Source: UBA4782 sp034430215 (GTDB taxonomy: Bacteria > Chloroflexota > Anaerolineae > Anaerolineales > Anaerolineaceae). Taken from it: 64,000 nt of DNA. The notes under the pieces are model-generated. The model ran no database searches and was not told the origin of the DNA. It worked only from the letters and a program-made list of their open reading frames with translations. The stretch spans positions 62,001 to 126,000 of the forward strand of contig DAOUFE010000036.1 of the NCBI GenBank assembly GCA_034430215.1. The letters run 5' to 3'. The translations under genes and the position numbers were made by a program. Every line of letters starts with the position of its first letter. Positions within the stretch are counted from its first letter, which is position 1. Below, piece after piece: positions 53,501-62,069 of this stretch.

Positions 53501-54442
53501 ATGAAAAGATTCCTTCCGCGATTGACCGCAGCATTCCTGTATTTTGGCTCAATCATTGGTTTACTTTTCAGTATTGCAGTCATTGCGTTAGTATTTCCGA
53601 TTCGTGCAAAGCTGGTGGTTGGATTGGATGAAAGTCTTGCAGTAACTCATAAAGGATTGACCACTACTTCAAATATTTTGACCACCATCGATACTACCCT
53701 CACAAAAGTAGACGGTAGCCTGACGGTATTAGTCGATTCTGCTCGTGATACTTCTGAAAGCTTGAAAACGACTTCAGAAATGGCTAGTTCAATTGCCAGT
53801 CTTGTTGGTGATAGTTTTACATCTGTGATCAATAAAACTCAGGACTCTTTGGAAGTCGCAGGGAAAACCGCCCGAATTGTGGATGATACTCTGGCAATTA
53901 TTGCCGCTGTTCCGATCATTGGTGCACGTTATGAACCAGAGAATACTCTGGAAGATTCTATTAATGGAATTTCTACTTCTCTTAATCCGATGACAACCAA
54001 CCTGGGTGAGGTACGCGACGACTTGAAGCAAACCGCTGAAGACCTGGGAGGGATCCGCTCCAGCCTGGATACGTTGGCTGACAGTCTGGAGGAAATTCTC
54101 GGATCGGTCGAGGATACGCAAAAATCAACCCGTGAATATATTGCAACAGTGAATACTCTCATTGATAAGGTGGAGTTTATTCAAAAGAATTTTCGCACCT
54201 GGTTGACAATCCTGTCTGTACTGGCAATCCTTTTCTTCTTATGGATGGCTGCGGCACAAGTTGGAATGATGATGCAGGCTAAAGCGCTCTGGGTCGGATT
54301 TCCAAAAGAACCTGTTGAGTCAAGGCATAACCAGGAAGATAAAGAAATAATGATTGAAACGATAAAAAAAGATCCTTCTCAATCACAAATCGATTTGGAT
54401 GAAAAAGGATCTGAAACGTCAGAGCAGACAAAAGAAATTTAG
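53501..54442 (+). CDS. Two-helix membrane protein with a long helical loop
   Basis: 313 aa, not recognised. Membrane helices lie at about 10-35 and 225-250 (WLTILSVLAILFFLWMAAAQVG). Between them are about 185 residues rich in Ser/Thr/Asp/Leu with heptad character (TTSNILTTIDTTLTKVDGSL, GGIRSSLDTLADSLEEILGSVED), like a coiled-coil or methyl-accepting-type rod. The C-terminal tail is charged. ATG 53501 follows GGAGG by 5 nt; ATG 53498 is too close. Its stop is only 2 bp from the stop of the convergent flavodiiron gene. Confidence 0.68.
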   Translation: MKRFLPRLTAAFLYFGSIIGLLFSIAVIALVFPIRAKLVVGLDESLAVTHKGLTTTSNILTTIDTTLTKVDGSLTVLVDSARDTSESLKTTSEMASSIASLVGDSFTSVINKTQDSLEVAGKTARIVDDTLAIIAAVPIIGARYEPENTLEDSINGISTSLNPMTTNLGEVRDDLKQTAEDLGGIRSSLDTLADSLEEILGSVEDTQKSTREYIATVNTLIDKVEFIQKNFRTWLTILSVLAILFFLWMAAAQVGMMMQAKALWVGFPKEPVESRHNQEDKEIMIETIKKDPSQSQIDLDEKGSETSEQTKEI

Positions 54443-54444
54443 AT

Positions 54445-55644
54445 TTATTCCTGCAATATCTGGGCTGCGAAATCCACCCCAAATTGATAGGCTTTCTTTA
54501 GCTCTGGGTCATGTGGAAAACCCGGGTAATCGTAACTGGCAGTCAGCTTCCACTTCAGCCCTTCTGCAAATGTTTCGATATCCCTTCTTGCACCACCCCC
54601 CCAGGTATAGCTGCCTGTATAGGCTGCAATCCTGTTGAAAATACGCTTATGGGTTGCAATATCAAGAATATTCCGCATAGGAGGAACCAGGGAACCTTCA
54701 TAAGTAGGTGAAGCAACGATCACACCTCGGTTCATCCACAATGAGGGCAAAATATAACTGGGATGATCTCGGATCACATCGAAACGTTTATACGATACTC
54801 CAGCAGATTCAAGACCTGCTTCGATGGAAGGTACCAGATTTGCAGTACTCCCATACATCGAAGCACATAAGATCGTTACGCCAATTTCAGCAGGTTGACT
54901 GCCATATTCTGCCCATTTTTTGTACAACTGAACAATCTTCAAAGGATTCTGCTTCCAAATAAGACCATGTGATGGTGCAACTACCTTGATTGGGAGATCA
55001 GAAAGTTTTCCAATAGCATTCAGCACTGGTTTGCTTACTGCAGCCACAATGTTGCTGTAATATCGCAACGCTTCATTGATGTGCCAGGTCATATCGACCA
55101 CCTGCTCATCAAAGAGAATGCCGTCCAAAGCACCGAATCCGCCAAAACCATCACAAGAGAAGAGTACCTGTGCTTCCGGGATATAAGTCATCATGGTTTC
55201 CGGCCAATGAACAAAAGGTGTGTAATGGAAGCGAAGTGTATGGCTGCCTAGAGAAACTTCCTCACCATCTTTAACCACCTGAACTGCATCTTGTAATCCA
55301 TAATAGGATGCAACGATGGGTTGGGCTTTTTCACTGACCAGAATTTTTACCTGTGGAGCTTTTTGTACCAATGCCAATAGTGCAGATGTGTGATCGGGTT
55401 CCATGTGATTGAGCACAATATAGGATAACTTCTCCAGGTTGATCAAAGACTGAATTCGCTGAAAATATTCATCAGCAAAAGGTGCTTTTACTAATTCGAT
55501 CAATGCAATTTTCTCATCTCGAATCAGGTATGAGTTATAACTGACACCTTCTTGTTTAATTGGCCACAACCCTTCAAAAAGGTCAGTTTGATGATCGTTC
55601 ACCCCTACCCAGAAAATTTCAGAAGCAATTACAACTGGTGGCAT
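54445..55644 (-). CDS. A-type flavoprotein (flavodiiron protein, FprA family)
   Basis: 399 aa. Reduces O2 to water and/or NO to N2O, protecting anaerobes. The metallo-beta-lactamase-like domain (1-245) keeps the diiron ligands H80, E82, D84 and H85 (NHMEPDH), plus the His in FVHWPETM, Asp in SCDGFG and His in PSHGLIW. A flavodoxin domain follows (about 250-399; ILCASMYGSTANL, FMN binding). There is no rubredoxin fusion. ATG 55644 has GGAGG upstream. Confidence 0.94.
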   Translation of the reverse strand: MPPVVIASEIFWVGVNDHQTDLFEGLWPIKQEGVSYNSYLIRDEKIALIELVKAPFADEYFQRIQSLINLEKLSYIVLNHMEPDHTSALLALVQKAPQVKILVSEKAQPIVASYYGLQDAVQVVKDGEEVSLGSHTLRFHYTPFVHWPETMMTYIPEAQVLFSCDGFGGFGALDGILFDEQVVDMTWHINEALRYYSNIVAAVSKPVLNAIGKLSDLPIKVVAPSHGLIWKQNPLKIVQLYKKWAEYGSQPAEIGVTILCASMYGSTANLVPSIEAGLESAGVSYKRFDVIRDHPSYILPSLWMNRGVIVASPTYEGSLVPPMRNILDIATHKRIFNRIAAYTGSYTWGGGARRDIETFAEGLKWKLTASYDYPGFPHDPELKKAYQFGVDFAAQILQE

Positions 55645-55810
55645 ACGCACCTCCATAAAGAATATCTTTCCGTCAATCGTCATCAGATATGGACAAAAAC
55701 TCTATCCTTGAATAGATTAACCGAAAGTATATATACCGTCAAGAATTCTCCTAATTTCAGGTAAAAATTTTCAATCCATGAACCGGATTATTTGATAAAT
55801 ATCGAACTTT

Positions 55811-56233
55811 CTATTGCAGCAATTGGGCGCTTAATGTAATTGGCACATTCGAAAGGGCTACTGAGACAGGGCATGCAGATTTTACCTCGTTCGCGATCTG
55901 AATGAATTTCTCTTCATTGATTCCTGAAACCTTTACTTCAGTATCAAGGTGAATATGAGTGATCATCGCTTTGCCTGATACGTTTTCTAGTTTCACGATC
56001 GCTATAGTGTGAATACTTTCTGGAATAAAACCAGCTTTTCCCAATGAACTGCTTAATGCCATTGAAAAACAGCCAGCATGGGCGGCACCAAGCAATTCTT
56101 CGGGGTTTGTACCTTGCCCATTTTCAAAACGCGAGGAGAAGCTATAGGCTCCTTCGAAGTCACCAAATTTCATTATTCCATTTCCATCACGCAAAGACCC
56201 ATTCCAGGTTGCGTCAGCATGCCTTTCTGCCAT
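55811..56233 (-). CDS. OsmC/Ohr-family peroxiredoxin
   Basis: 140 aa. Reduces organic peroxides through two redox cysteines: C55 in AAHAGCFSMAL and C121 in KSACPVSVALSNVPI. The wording is closer to OsmC than Ohr. ATG 56233 has GGAGG 5 nt upstream. It lies directly upstream of the flavodiiron gene on the same strand (166 bp gap), a small oxygen-defence cluster. Confidence 0.92.
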   Translation of the reverse strand: MAERHADATWNGSLRDGNGIMKFGDFEGAYSFSSRFENGQGTNPEELLGAAHAGCFSMALSSSLGKAGFIPESIHTIAIVKLENVSGKAMITHIHLDTEVKVSGINEEKFIQIANEVKSACPVSVALSNVPITLSAQLLQ

Positions 56234-56513
56234 CATAACCTCCAATAAATTAAGACTATTTTTATTATTATTATCTATTTTATTTTACCAGTTATTGAGT
56301 AGTCTTTTCAAGAGATAGCATAATTTCACATCCTGGAATGGAGATCCTTTATTTCATTATCCAGCTCTCAATCCACCATTATGCGCCTGATAATTGGACC
56401 AGGAATCATGCTCCTTCCTCCAAATCCGCTTTTTGGGATTTTTGGGAAGGTTGGGAAGGGTGTAATAGAATTGTTATTTCTCAGAAATCGGAATTCTTTT
56501 TGTGTATAAATCA
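56234..56513. other. Intergenic region without a supported gene
   Basis: AT-rich sequence upstream of OsmC. It contains a run of ttattattatta-type tracts near 56255-56280 and a purine-rich gggatttttgggaaggttgg stretch near 56435. Short open frames here lack ribosome-binding sites and codon character. A promoter for OsmC is likely but was not resolved. Confidence 0.5.
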
Positions 56514-56547
56514 CAAAAAAAGCTGCTATTATGAAAAATAGCAGCTT
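56514..56547 (-). terminator. Terminator of tRNA-Gly
   Basis: A perfect 11-bp stem (56520-56530 with 56537-56547). On the minus strand it is followed by seven T residues, 12 nt beyond the tRNA 3' end. Confidence 0.85.
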
Positions 56548-56558
56548 CAAGAAAGAGG

Positions 56559-56630
56559 AGCGGGAGACGGGATTCGGACCCGCGAATATCAGCTTGGAAG
56601 GCTGATGCCTTACCACTTGGCGACTCCCGC
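56559..56630 (-). tRNA. tRNA-Gly (anticodon TCC)
   Basis: 72 nt. Acceptor stem GCGGGAG/CTCCCGC, discriminator U, anticodon stem TCAGC/GCTGA with loop CTTCCAA giving anticodon TCC (reads GGA). The T-arm is GCGGG/CCCGT with loop TCCGAAT, so position 55 is C where nearly all tRNAs have U (pseudouridine). CCA is not encoded. Confidence 0.93.
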
Positions 56631-56836
56631 AAATAACCTGTTAATCTTCAAAGGATCAAAAAATGTCTTTGGCGATCTAATGCACATATATTACCACAAC
56701 TTTTGATTTATGAGAAAAAATTTTTTCTGAAAATTAAGTAACCTCAATTGTGTATCTCTCAGAGACCGCAAATTAATAATAATCACAAATGGATTGCTTG
56801 TTCTTTAAAGTTATCCTGGATACCTACCTTAGTCTC

Positions 56837-57304
56837 TCACTTTTCAGCTTTTAGCGATGCCAGCTTTTCAGGAGTAAGAGTGAACTTCGTCCAGGGAGCT
56901 TTGTCATAATACATCAGGGATGATGAAGAATGCATCCCAAACTTCTCATAGAACCCCTTAGCAGGCTCATACGAATCAAGGATGATGCAAATTCGTTTTT
57001 CACCACCTGCGGCTTCATGGATCTTGCGCATCAAAGCTAAACCAATACCTTGTTTGACATATCCCCGGTCGACACCCAGTTCAGTCAAAAGAAGATAATA
57101 AGCAAAATCCGTCAACCCCATTGCAACACCAATGAGCAAGCCCTCATCATTTCGTGCAGTAACCACCAGGGTGGTATTTTTCAAAAGAGTATCGATCCGC
57201 TCCAGAAAATCTTCCTCTGGATATTGGAACCCAAGATCACAGCGGGTGAGAAATTCCAGGTACTCATCCGAATTCAGTCGTTCAGAAGTAGAATAATGGA
57301 TCAT
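56837..57304 (-). CDS. GNAT-family N-acetyltransferase
   Basis: 155 aa acetyl-CoA-dependent acyltransferase. The acetyl-CoA loop is in GYVKQGIGLALMRKIHE, following the LLLTELGVDRGY strand; the C-terminal YEPAKGFYEKFGM segment is typical. The acceptor cannot be predicted. GGAGG precedes the ATG. Confidence 0.88.
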   Translation of the reverse strand: MIHYSTSERLNSDEYLEFLTRCDLGFQYPEEDFLERIDTLLKNTTLVVTARNDEGLLIGVAMGLTDFAYYLLLTELGVDRGYVKQGIGLALMRKIHEAAGGEKRICIILDSYEPAKGFYEKFGMHSSSSLMYYDKAPWTKFTLTPEKLASLKAEK

Positions 57305-57600
57305 TAAGAAACCTCCAGGCCTAAAAGGCCATCACTTCACTCTTGTTTTCAGAAATCCACCATAAAGGTTTCGACAGAAATTATAAAAAATTAAACCCTT
57401 CACCAAAAACTTGAAACCCGCCAAAGAAACCTCATTTTATCACAGGCAATCTTTCTAATAAATGACCAAATCACATTTCTTTGCATCAGCAATCTAATAT
57501 AATGTTCTATTGAATTTGCTCATTTATCATGCTATATTGGATTCAACATGAGCTGTTATCTCGTCCTTTCCAAATCAGATATGCCCAAGGATTTAGGATC
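57305..57600. other. Intergenic region upstream of the structured element
   Basis: About 300 bp without a supported gene. It includes a short ggcctaaaaggcc dyad at about 57318 beside the GNAT start and otherwise AT-rich sequence. No ncRNA family was recognised. Confidence 0.45.
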
Positions 57601-57710
57601 GGACGGCGTGCATAGCACGCACGGATAGAGATTAATAATAATCTCTTGCCTTTGAGTAACCGCAAACCAGGCGGTGCCTGCTGGCTGGCAGGATTAGATT
57701 AAGGCACATT
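57601..57710 (+). other. Unclassified element with several stem-loops
   Basis: Four potential helices in 110 bp: GCGTGC/GCACGC (57606-57620, 3-nt loop), AGAGATTA/TAATCTCT (57627-57646, 4-nt loop), CCTGC/GCAGG (57677-57692) and an enclosing TGCCTT (57647-57652) with AAGGCA (57701-57706). The pairing density and GC content exceed the flanks. It could be a small structured RNA on either strand or a palindromic repeat. It does not match the riboswitch, SRP, 6S or RNase P patterns that I know. Confidence 0.35.
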
Positions 57711-57746
57711 TTCCGAATCGAGAGACGGCTCATGTTTCTTATGCTC

Positions 57747-57774
57747 TTGCCTGCAATTTCCAGCATGATATAAT
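57747..57774 (+). promoter_or_regulatory. Promoter of tRNA-Arg
   Basis: TTGCCT (57747-57752), a 16-bp spacer and a perfect TATAAT (57769-57774) with a TGA extended -10. The predicted start is 1-3 nt before the mature tRNA end. Confidence 0.75.
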
Positions 57775-57782
57775 TCAGGTAC

Positions 57783-57855
57783 GCCCCAGTAGCTCAATGG
57801 ACAGAGCAAAGCACTCCTAACGCTTAGGTTGAGAGTTCGATTCCCTCCTGGGGCA
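57783..57855 (+). tRNA. tRNA-Arg (anticodon CCT)
   Basis: 73 nt. Acceptor stem GCCCCAG/CTGGGGC, discriminator A, D-arm GCTC/GAGC, anticodon loop CTCCTAA giving CCT (reads AGG), 5-nt variable loop and T-loop TTCGATT. Two A-C mismatches are present: the last anticodon-stem pair (AAGCA/CGCTT) and position 52-62 of the T-stem (GAGAG/CCCTC). CCA is not encoded. Confidence 0.88.
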
Positions 57856-57857
57856 TA

Positions 57858-57883
57858 AAAAGACACCCATCAGGGTATCTTTT
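57858..57883 (+). terminator. Terminator after tRNA-Arg (possibly bidirectional with lysS)
   Basis: AAAAGACACCC (57858-57868) pairs with GGGTATCTTTT (57873-57883) with one A-C mismatch, a 4-nt loop and A/T-rich ends on both sides. It lies between the tRNA and the convergent lysS stop. Confidence 0.7.
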
Positions 57884-57893
57884 CCTATTAAAA

Positions 57894-59417
57894 TTATTCT
57901 TTCTCTTCTTCCCTCTCCCTGAGATGTGGGAAAAGGATTACTTCACGAATAGTGCGGTTATCCGTCAGGATCATCGCCAGCCGATCTACACCCATGCCAA
58001 AACCCCCGCAGGGGGGCATACCATATTTCATTGCCTGTAAATAATCATCATCCATCGGGTGACGTTCTTCATCATCACTGGCATACGCTCTGCCCATTTC
58101 TAAAAAGCGGCGTTCCTGGTCCAATGGATCATTTAGCTCTGTGAACGCATTGCACAATTCCATACCACCCACAAAACCTTCAAAACGTTCCACGGTACTG
58201 GGATCACCAGGAATGCTTTTTGCTAATGGCGAAATATCGCGTGGGTAGTTATACATAAATGTTGGCTGGACGAAACTAGGTTCTAAAAAGTCTGTAGTCA
58301 ACCCTTCGATCAATTTGCCCCGCGTTTCGTTGGGATTATGATTAATGCCACGTTCTTTAAGTACAGCAGCCAGACTTTCAGCGGTAGGATATTGATTGAT
58401 ATCAATACCTGTTACATCCAATAAACCCTGACGCATTTCCACTCTTCGCCATGGCGGATTGAAATTCAATGTTTGTCCATTGAATTCAACCTGCCGGGTG
58501 CCGAGTACCTTATCGCACACTTCAGCGATCATCTGTTCAGTCAATTCCATCACTTTGAAATAATCAGCATAAGCCCAATAGAATTCAAGCTGAGTAAATT
58601 CAGGATTGTGTTTGAACGAAACACCCTCATTACGGAAATCACGACCAATTTCATATACCCTGTCCATCATACCCACAAGCAATCGCTTCAGGTACAGTTC
58701 AAAAGAGATCCGTAAAAACAGGTCCTGTTTCAATTGGTTATGATGGGTTGTAAAAGGCTTTGCGGCAGCACCGCCATAAATTGGTTGCAGAATAGGTGTT
58801 TCAACTTCCACAAAACCACGGCTATCTAAAAAGTTGCGTAAAGTGCGCACGATCGCTGCACGAGTGATGAAAACTTTCCGTACTTCAGGATTTACAACCA
58901 GGTCAGCATATCGCTGTCGATAGCGGGTTTCGGGATCGGTAAGCCCTGCATGATGGATTACTTTTCCATCCACCACTTCGTCTTTAGCAGCCGGTAACGG
59001 AGAAATGGATTTTGCAAGCATTCTGAATGATAAGATTTGTAAGGTTGGTTCACCGGTACGAGTGCGCATGAGATTACCGGTTCCTTCTATGAAATCTCCC
59101 AGATCATAATCGTTTGTCAAGCTGGTAAGAGCTTCTTCACCAACTTCATTTATCCGAAAGAAGAATTGGATCCTTCCAGAGCCATCCTCAACTTGGGCAA
59201 ATGTTAACTTACCCATCGGTCTCATAGCTCGCAATCTACCCGTTAATGTGATCCCTTTAGGTAGCTCCTCACCTGCATTTTCTGCCGAGCTTAATAATTC
59301 GAGTGCTTCTTGAATGGTATGGGTTGGGTTTGCTCTGGTTGGGTAAGGGTCAACACCATTTGCCACCAGATGCTGTAATTTCTCCATTCGGATTTTTTCT
59401 AAATCTGTTAATTCCAT
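57894..59417 (-). CDS. lysS: Lysyl-tRNA synthetase, class II
   Basis: 507 aa. An N-terminal OB anticodon-binding domain (GITLTGRLRAMRPMGKLTFAQVEDGSGRIQ, about 56-150) is followed by the class II core: motif 1 region (SRGFVEVETPILQPIYGGAAAKPF), motif 2 (YEIGRDFRNEGVSFKHNPEFTQLEFYWAY) and motif 3 (GGFGMGVDRLAMILT). AAGGA precedes the ATG. It is downstream of greA on the same strand, a common bacterial pairing. Confidence 0.96.
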   Translation of the reverse strand: MELTDLEKIRMEKLQHLVANGVDPYPTRANPTHTIQEALELLSSAENAGEELPKGITLTGRLRAMRPMGKLTFAQVEDGSGRIQFFFRINEVGEEALTSLTNDYDLGDFIEGTGNLMRTRTGEPTLQILSFRMLAKSISPLPAAKDEVVDGKVIHHAGLTDPETRYRQRYADLVVNPEVRKVFITRAAIVRTLRNFLDSRGFVEVETPILQPIYGGAAAKPFTTHHNQLKQDLFLRISFELYLKRLLVGMMDRVYEIGRDFRNEGVSFKHNPEFTQLEFYWAYADYFKVMELTEQMIAEVCDKVLGTRQVEFNGQTLNFNPPWRRVEMRQGLLDVTGIDINQYPTAESLAAVLKERGINHNPNETRGKLIEGLTTDFLEPSFVQPTFMYNYPRDISPLAKSIPGDPSTVERFEGFVGGMELCNAFTELNDPLDQERRFLEMGRAYASDDEERHPMDDDYLQAMKYGMPPCGGFGMGVDRLAMILTDNRTIREVILFPHLREREEEKE

Positions 59418-59439
59418 AATCTATCCTTATTAACAAACT

Positions 59440-59467
59440 GCCCCGCCCTTAAGATGCTGGGCGGGGC
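59440..59467 (-). terminator. GC-rich hairpin between greA and lysS
   Basis: A perfect 9-bp all-GC stem (GCCCCGCCC 59440-59448 with GGGCGGGGC 59459-59467, 10-nt loop). On the minus strand it is followed by AGTTTGTTAA, a weak T-tract. It may act as a partial terminator that lowers lysS read-through or stabilises the greA 3' end. Confidence 0.5.
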
Positions 59468-59486
59468 GAAATAAGTTGCCCCAGGG

Positions 59487-59951
59487 TTACTCTACCTTCA
59501 ATATTTTCACTACGAATGAACCAGCAGGCGCATCCACCTGAATCACTTCTCCAGCTTTGTGATTCAATAACGCTTTCCCAAGAGGACTTTCATTTGATAT
59601 CAATCCTTTGGCTGGATTTGCTTCTGCTGCTCCTACGATGGTAAATTGTTCAGGTTCAGAGCCTTCTTCCTGAATTTCAACCCTTGATCCTACTTGTATC
59701 TGATCGCGGGCTACTGATTTCTCGTCAATCACTCTTGCAGTAGCCAAGATAATCTCCAACTCCTTAATTCGGCCTTCTACAAAAGCTTGTTCGTTCTTTG
59801 CAGCTTCGTACTCGGCATTCTCGATCAGCTCGCCACCTTCCATCGCTTCATGCAAGCGTTCAGCAATTTCCTGACGTTTAGTAACACGCAAGTATTCAAG
59901 CTCTTCTTGCAATTTCCGATGTCCATCACTGGTTAAGAATGTTGTCGGCAT
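59487..59951 (-). CDS. greA: Transcription elongation factor GreA
   Basis: 154 aa. Rescues backtracked RNA polymerase. The N-terminal coiled coil carries the acidic tip (AMEGGELIENAEYEAAKNEQAF) and the C-terminal FKBP-like domain ends NESPLGKALLNHKAGEVIQVDAPAG. ATG 59951 with AAGGA upstream was chosen over an in-frame TTG at 59966. Confidence 0.95.
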   Translation of the reverse strand: MPTTFLTSDGHRKLQEELEYLRVTKRQEIAERLHEAMEGGELIENAEYEAAKNEQAFVEGRIKELEIILATARVIDEKSVARDQIQVGSRVEIQEEGSEPEQFTIVGAAEANPAKGLISNESPLGKALLNHKAGEVIQVDAPAGSFVVKILKVE

Positions 59952-60157
59952 CTTTTTTTCCTTCAATTGTGTGATAGTTACTACAAATCAAAAATCAACA
60001 ATTCATTGGATGTTAAAATAAAGAAAACCACTCCATTTGGAGCGATTTACGTTAAATAATGGGATATTATCTTACCCCTTTTAATTGTAAATATCATATC
60101 ATATAAATATTGAGAATGCAAGAACCATTGATCTTACTGGAAAAAGAATGGGATCAT

Positions 60158-60193
60158 AAAGGGCTCTGTAGTTCATGACCAGAGCCCTTTTTC
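60158..60193. terminator. Bidirectional terminator downstream of the DUF3352 gene
   Basis: A perfect 11-bp stem, AAAGGGCTCTG (60158-60168) with CAGAGCCCTTT (60180-60190), flanked by an A-run on one side and Ts on the other. It is 18 bp beyond the DUF3352 stop. Confidence 0.7.
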
Positions 60194-60210
60194 TGTTTAT
60201 TCAACTGTGG

Positions 60211-61971
60211 TTATTCTACAGGCTCAATGGCAACTAAAATACTGCTATTTATAATGCCACTTTTCATTGGAGAACCACTTATTACCAGGTAATGAATGGG
60301 TTTCAATGCGTCTTGGGTGATTTCGTCAACACCATACGGGATAATTTCATCCAGAACATCGATCCCACCTGTTACATCTACAAAAACTACTGGCGCTATA
60401 CCACTGGGAACGGATTTCAACATTTCCTGGTATCTGAGGTTATCCTTGATAGTGGATTTTTTATCATACACATCTTCTATAACGTTGTCACTGGAACCCA
60501 AACCCAAATAGCTATCTCTGATCGCAAAGACACCACCCACATCGCTTAATTCATACATTTGCCCATCTCCGAACGAAGATGTATCGACAGTCAAATATGC
60601 ATCTTCTTCAAGAGCATCAGCAAGCTTGTCCAATGTATCAGTAATAGCATCCTGTTGTGATGTACCAATCAACCCGATAAACCCAAGGTTCACACCAGCA
60701 TTGTCAGCGAGCATTCCATCATTGGAGGGGAAGATGCTGATTGCATAATCGCCATCGAGGTATGTCATCAGGTCAGAATCCAGATTGAAGCCAGTTACAT
60801 CCTCGAATTCATCCATAGCTTCCTCATATCCAATCTCGTCACCCATTCCTGCCAGGCTCACACTAACGGCTTTCCAGGCAAGATCAAGGTGAGTTCCACT
60901 GACAAAAGCTACAGAATCTTCAGGTAGCATAGAAACTGCCTTAGATTCCAACCCACTTTTTTCAAGCATCACCTTCATATCTTCATCAAGGCTCTCGGTA
61001 TCGTAAGCAGTTGCAGTATCTATTTGCAATCCTGCATCAACGATTGCCACACTCATTACGCTTCCCTTCCAACCTTCCAAAGTACTAGATATGGAACTCC
61101 CCGAACCATAACTGATACTGTCAGAAAATGCCTCAACCAGATCAGTACTACCTATATAGAATGCTATGGCGCGATCTTTTGGCAGCTGGCTTAACATGGA
61201 TTTGTAATCGGCATTACTCGCCATCGAATCAGCCTTTTTAAGGTCTATGGTATCCTTTAAAGTATCTTCGTCGCTGCTAAAGAGAACAAATCCTTTGTAT
61301 CTACACAAAGCCATCTCGTAGTAATCTTCGTCGACAGAATAGATTGTGACCCCTTCGTACTCGCTTTCATCAAAGCTTACATCGTTATAATTCTCTATAC
61401 CATCAACCAGCTTTACGATGAACTCGTCTGCGGCTTTTTTGTCACGTGCTGCAACGGCGGCAATAATTTTTGATTTTTCTACGCTGCCATATGAGTTAAT
61501 TTTTAGGTCAAAAACACCAATACCGGCGCTCTTCCCAATCCATGGCAAGACATCGTCAGTTAAGGTAATTCCATACATATCATCCAGTTGTTTATCAATT
61601 TCCTTCAACCCACTCTCAGAGTCTTCGATATCAGCCTCAGAAAGAACATCAGAAAATGGTTTGATGATACGGTTCAATTTTTCTGGTGTTAAATTAAGCA
61701 AATTAGCTGACGCGTATACCTCTGCATTAGCAGGTACCATAGCTGCCGTCGCATCAGCACCCCCACCCAGTAAACCAAGTAATCCCCATCCGAAAGGATC
61801 CAGGAATAGAACAACCAGAATAAGGGCACAGCAACAGATCAAAACAACTGCTGCTGCAACGATTGCAATGATCGTATTTCGTTTCTTATTGGGGTTTTGA
61901 GGTGCAGATGGCGGAGGTGGTGGAACGGGAGCCTGCTGGTAATAATTCGGGTAATTTGGTTGATAACTCAT
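60211..61971 (-). CDS. DUF3352-domain membrane-anchored protein
   Basis: 586 aa. A Pro/Tyr-rich cytoplasmic N-terminus (PNYYQQAPVPPPPPS) leads into one membrane helix (about 39-66, with a CCC stretch). The large outside region begins MVPANAEVYASANLLNLTPE, the DUF3352 opening, and continues with repeated alpha/beta units. The function is unknown. ATG 61971 has AAGGAG upstream; the in-frame TTG at 61989 was rejected. Confidence 0.8.
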   Translation of the reverse strand: MSYQPNYPNYYQQAPVPPPPPSAPQNPNKKRNTIIAIVAAAVVLICCCALILVVLFLDPFGWGLLGLLGGGADATAAMVPANAEVYASANLLNLTPEKLNRIIKPFSDVLSEADIEDSESGLKEIDKQLDDMYGITLTDDVLPWIGKSAGIGVFDLKINSYGSVEKSKIIAAVAARDKKAADEFIVKLVDGIENYNDVSFDESEYEGVTIYSVDEDYYEMALCRYKGFVLFSSDEDTLKDTIDLKKADSMASNADYKSMLSQLPKDRAIAFYIGSTDLVEAFSDSISYGSGSSISSTLEGWKGSVMSVAIVDAGLQIDTATAYDTESLDEDMKVMLEKSGLESKAVSMLPEDSVAFVSGTHLDLAWKAVSVSLAGMGDEIGYEEAMDEFEDVTGFNLDSDLMTYLDGDYAISIFPSNDGMLADNAGVNLGFIGLIGTSQQDAITDTLDKLADALEEDAYLTVDTSSFGDGQMYELSDVGGVFAIRDSYLGLGSSDNVIEDVYDKKSTIKDNLRYQEMLKSVPSGIAPVVFVDVTGGIDVLDEIIPYGVDEITQDALKPIHYLVISGSPMKSGIINSSILVAIEPVE

Positions 61972-62069
61972 CGTTTTCTCCTTGCACAAAAATAGTTTTT
62001 TGGATGAATAATAATTTCAGATATTAAAAATATATTGTATATCGAAAATTATATTCCCATGGTATGGGT

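Noticed and set aside
56338..56541. Short plus-strand frame upstream of tRNA-Gly
   Set aside because: No ribosome-binding site; it runs into the tRNA terminator hairpin.
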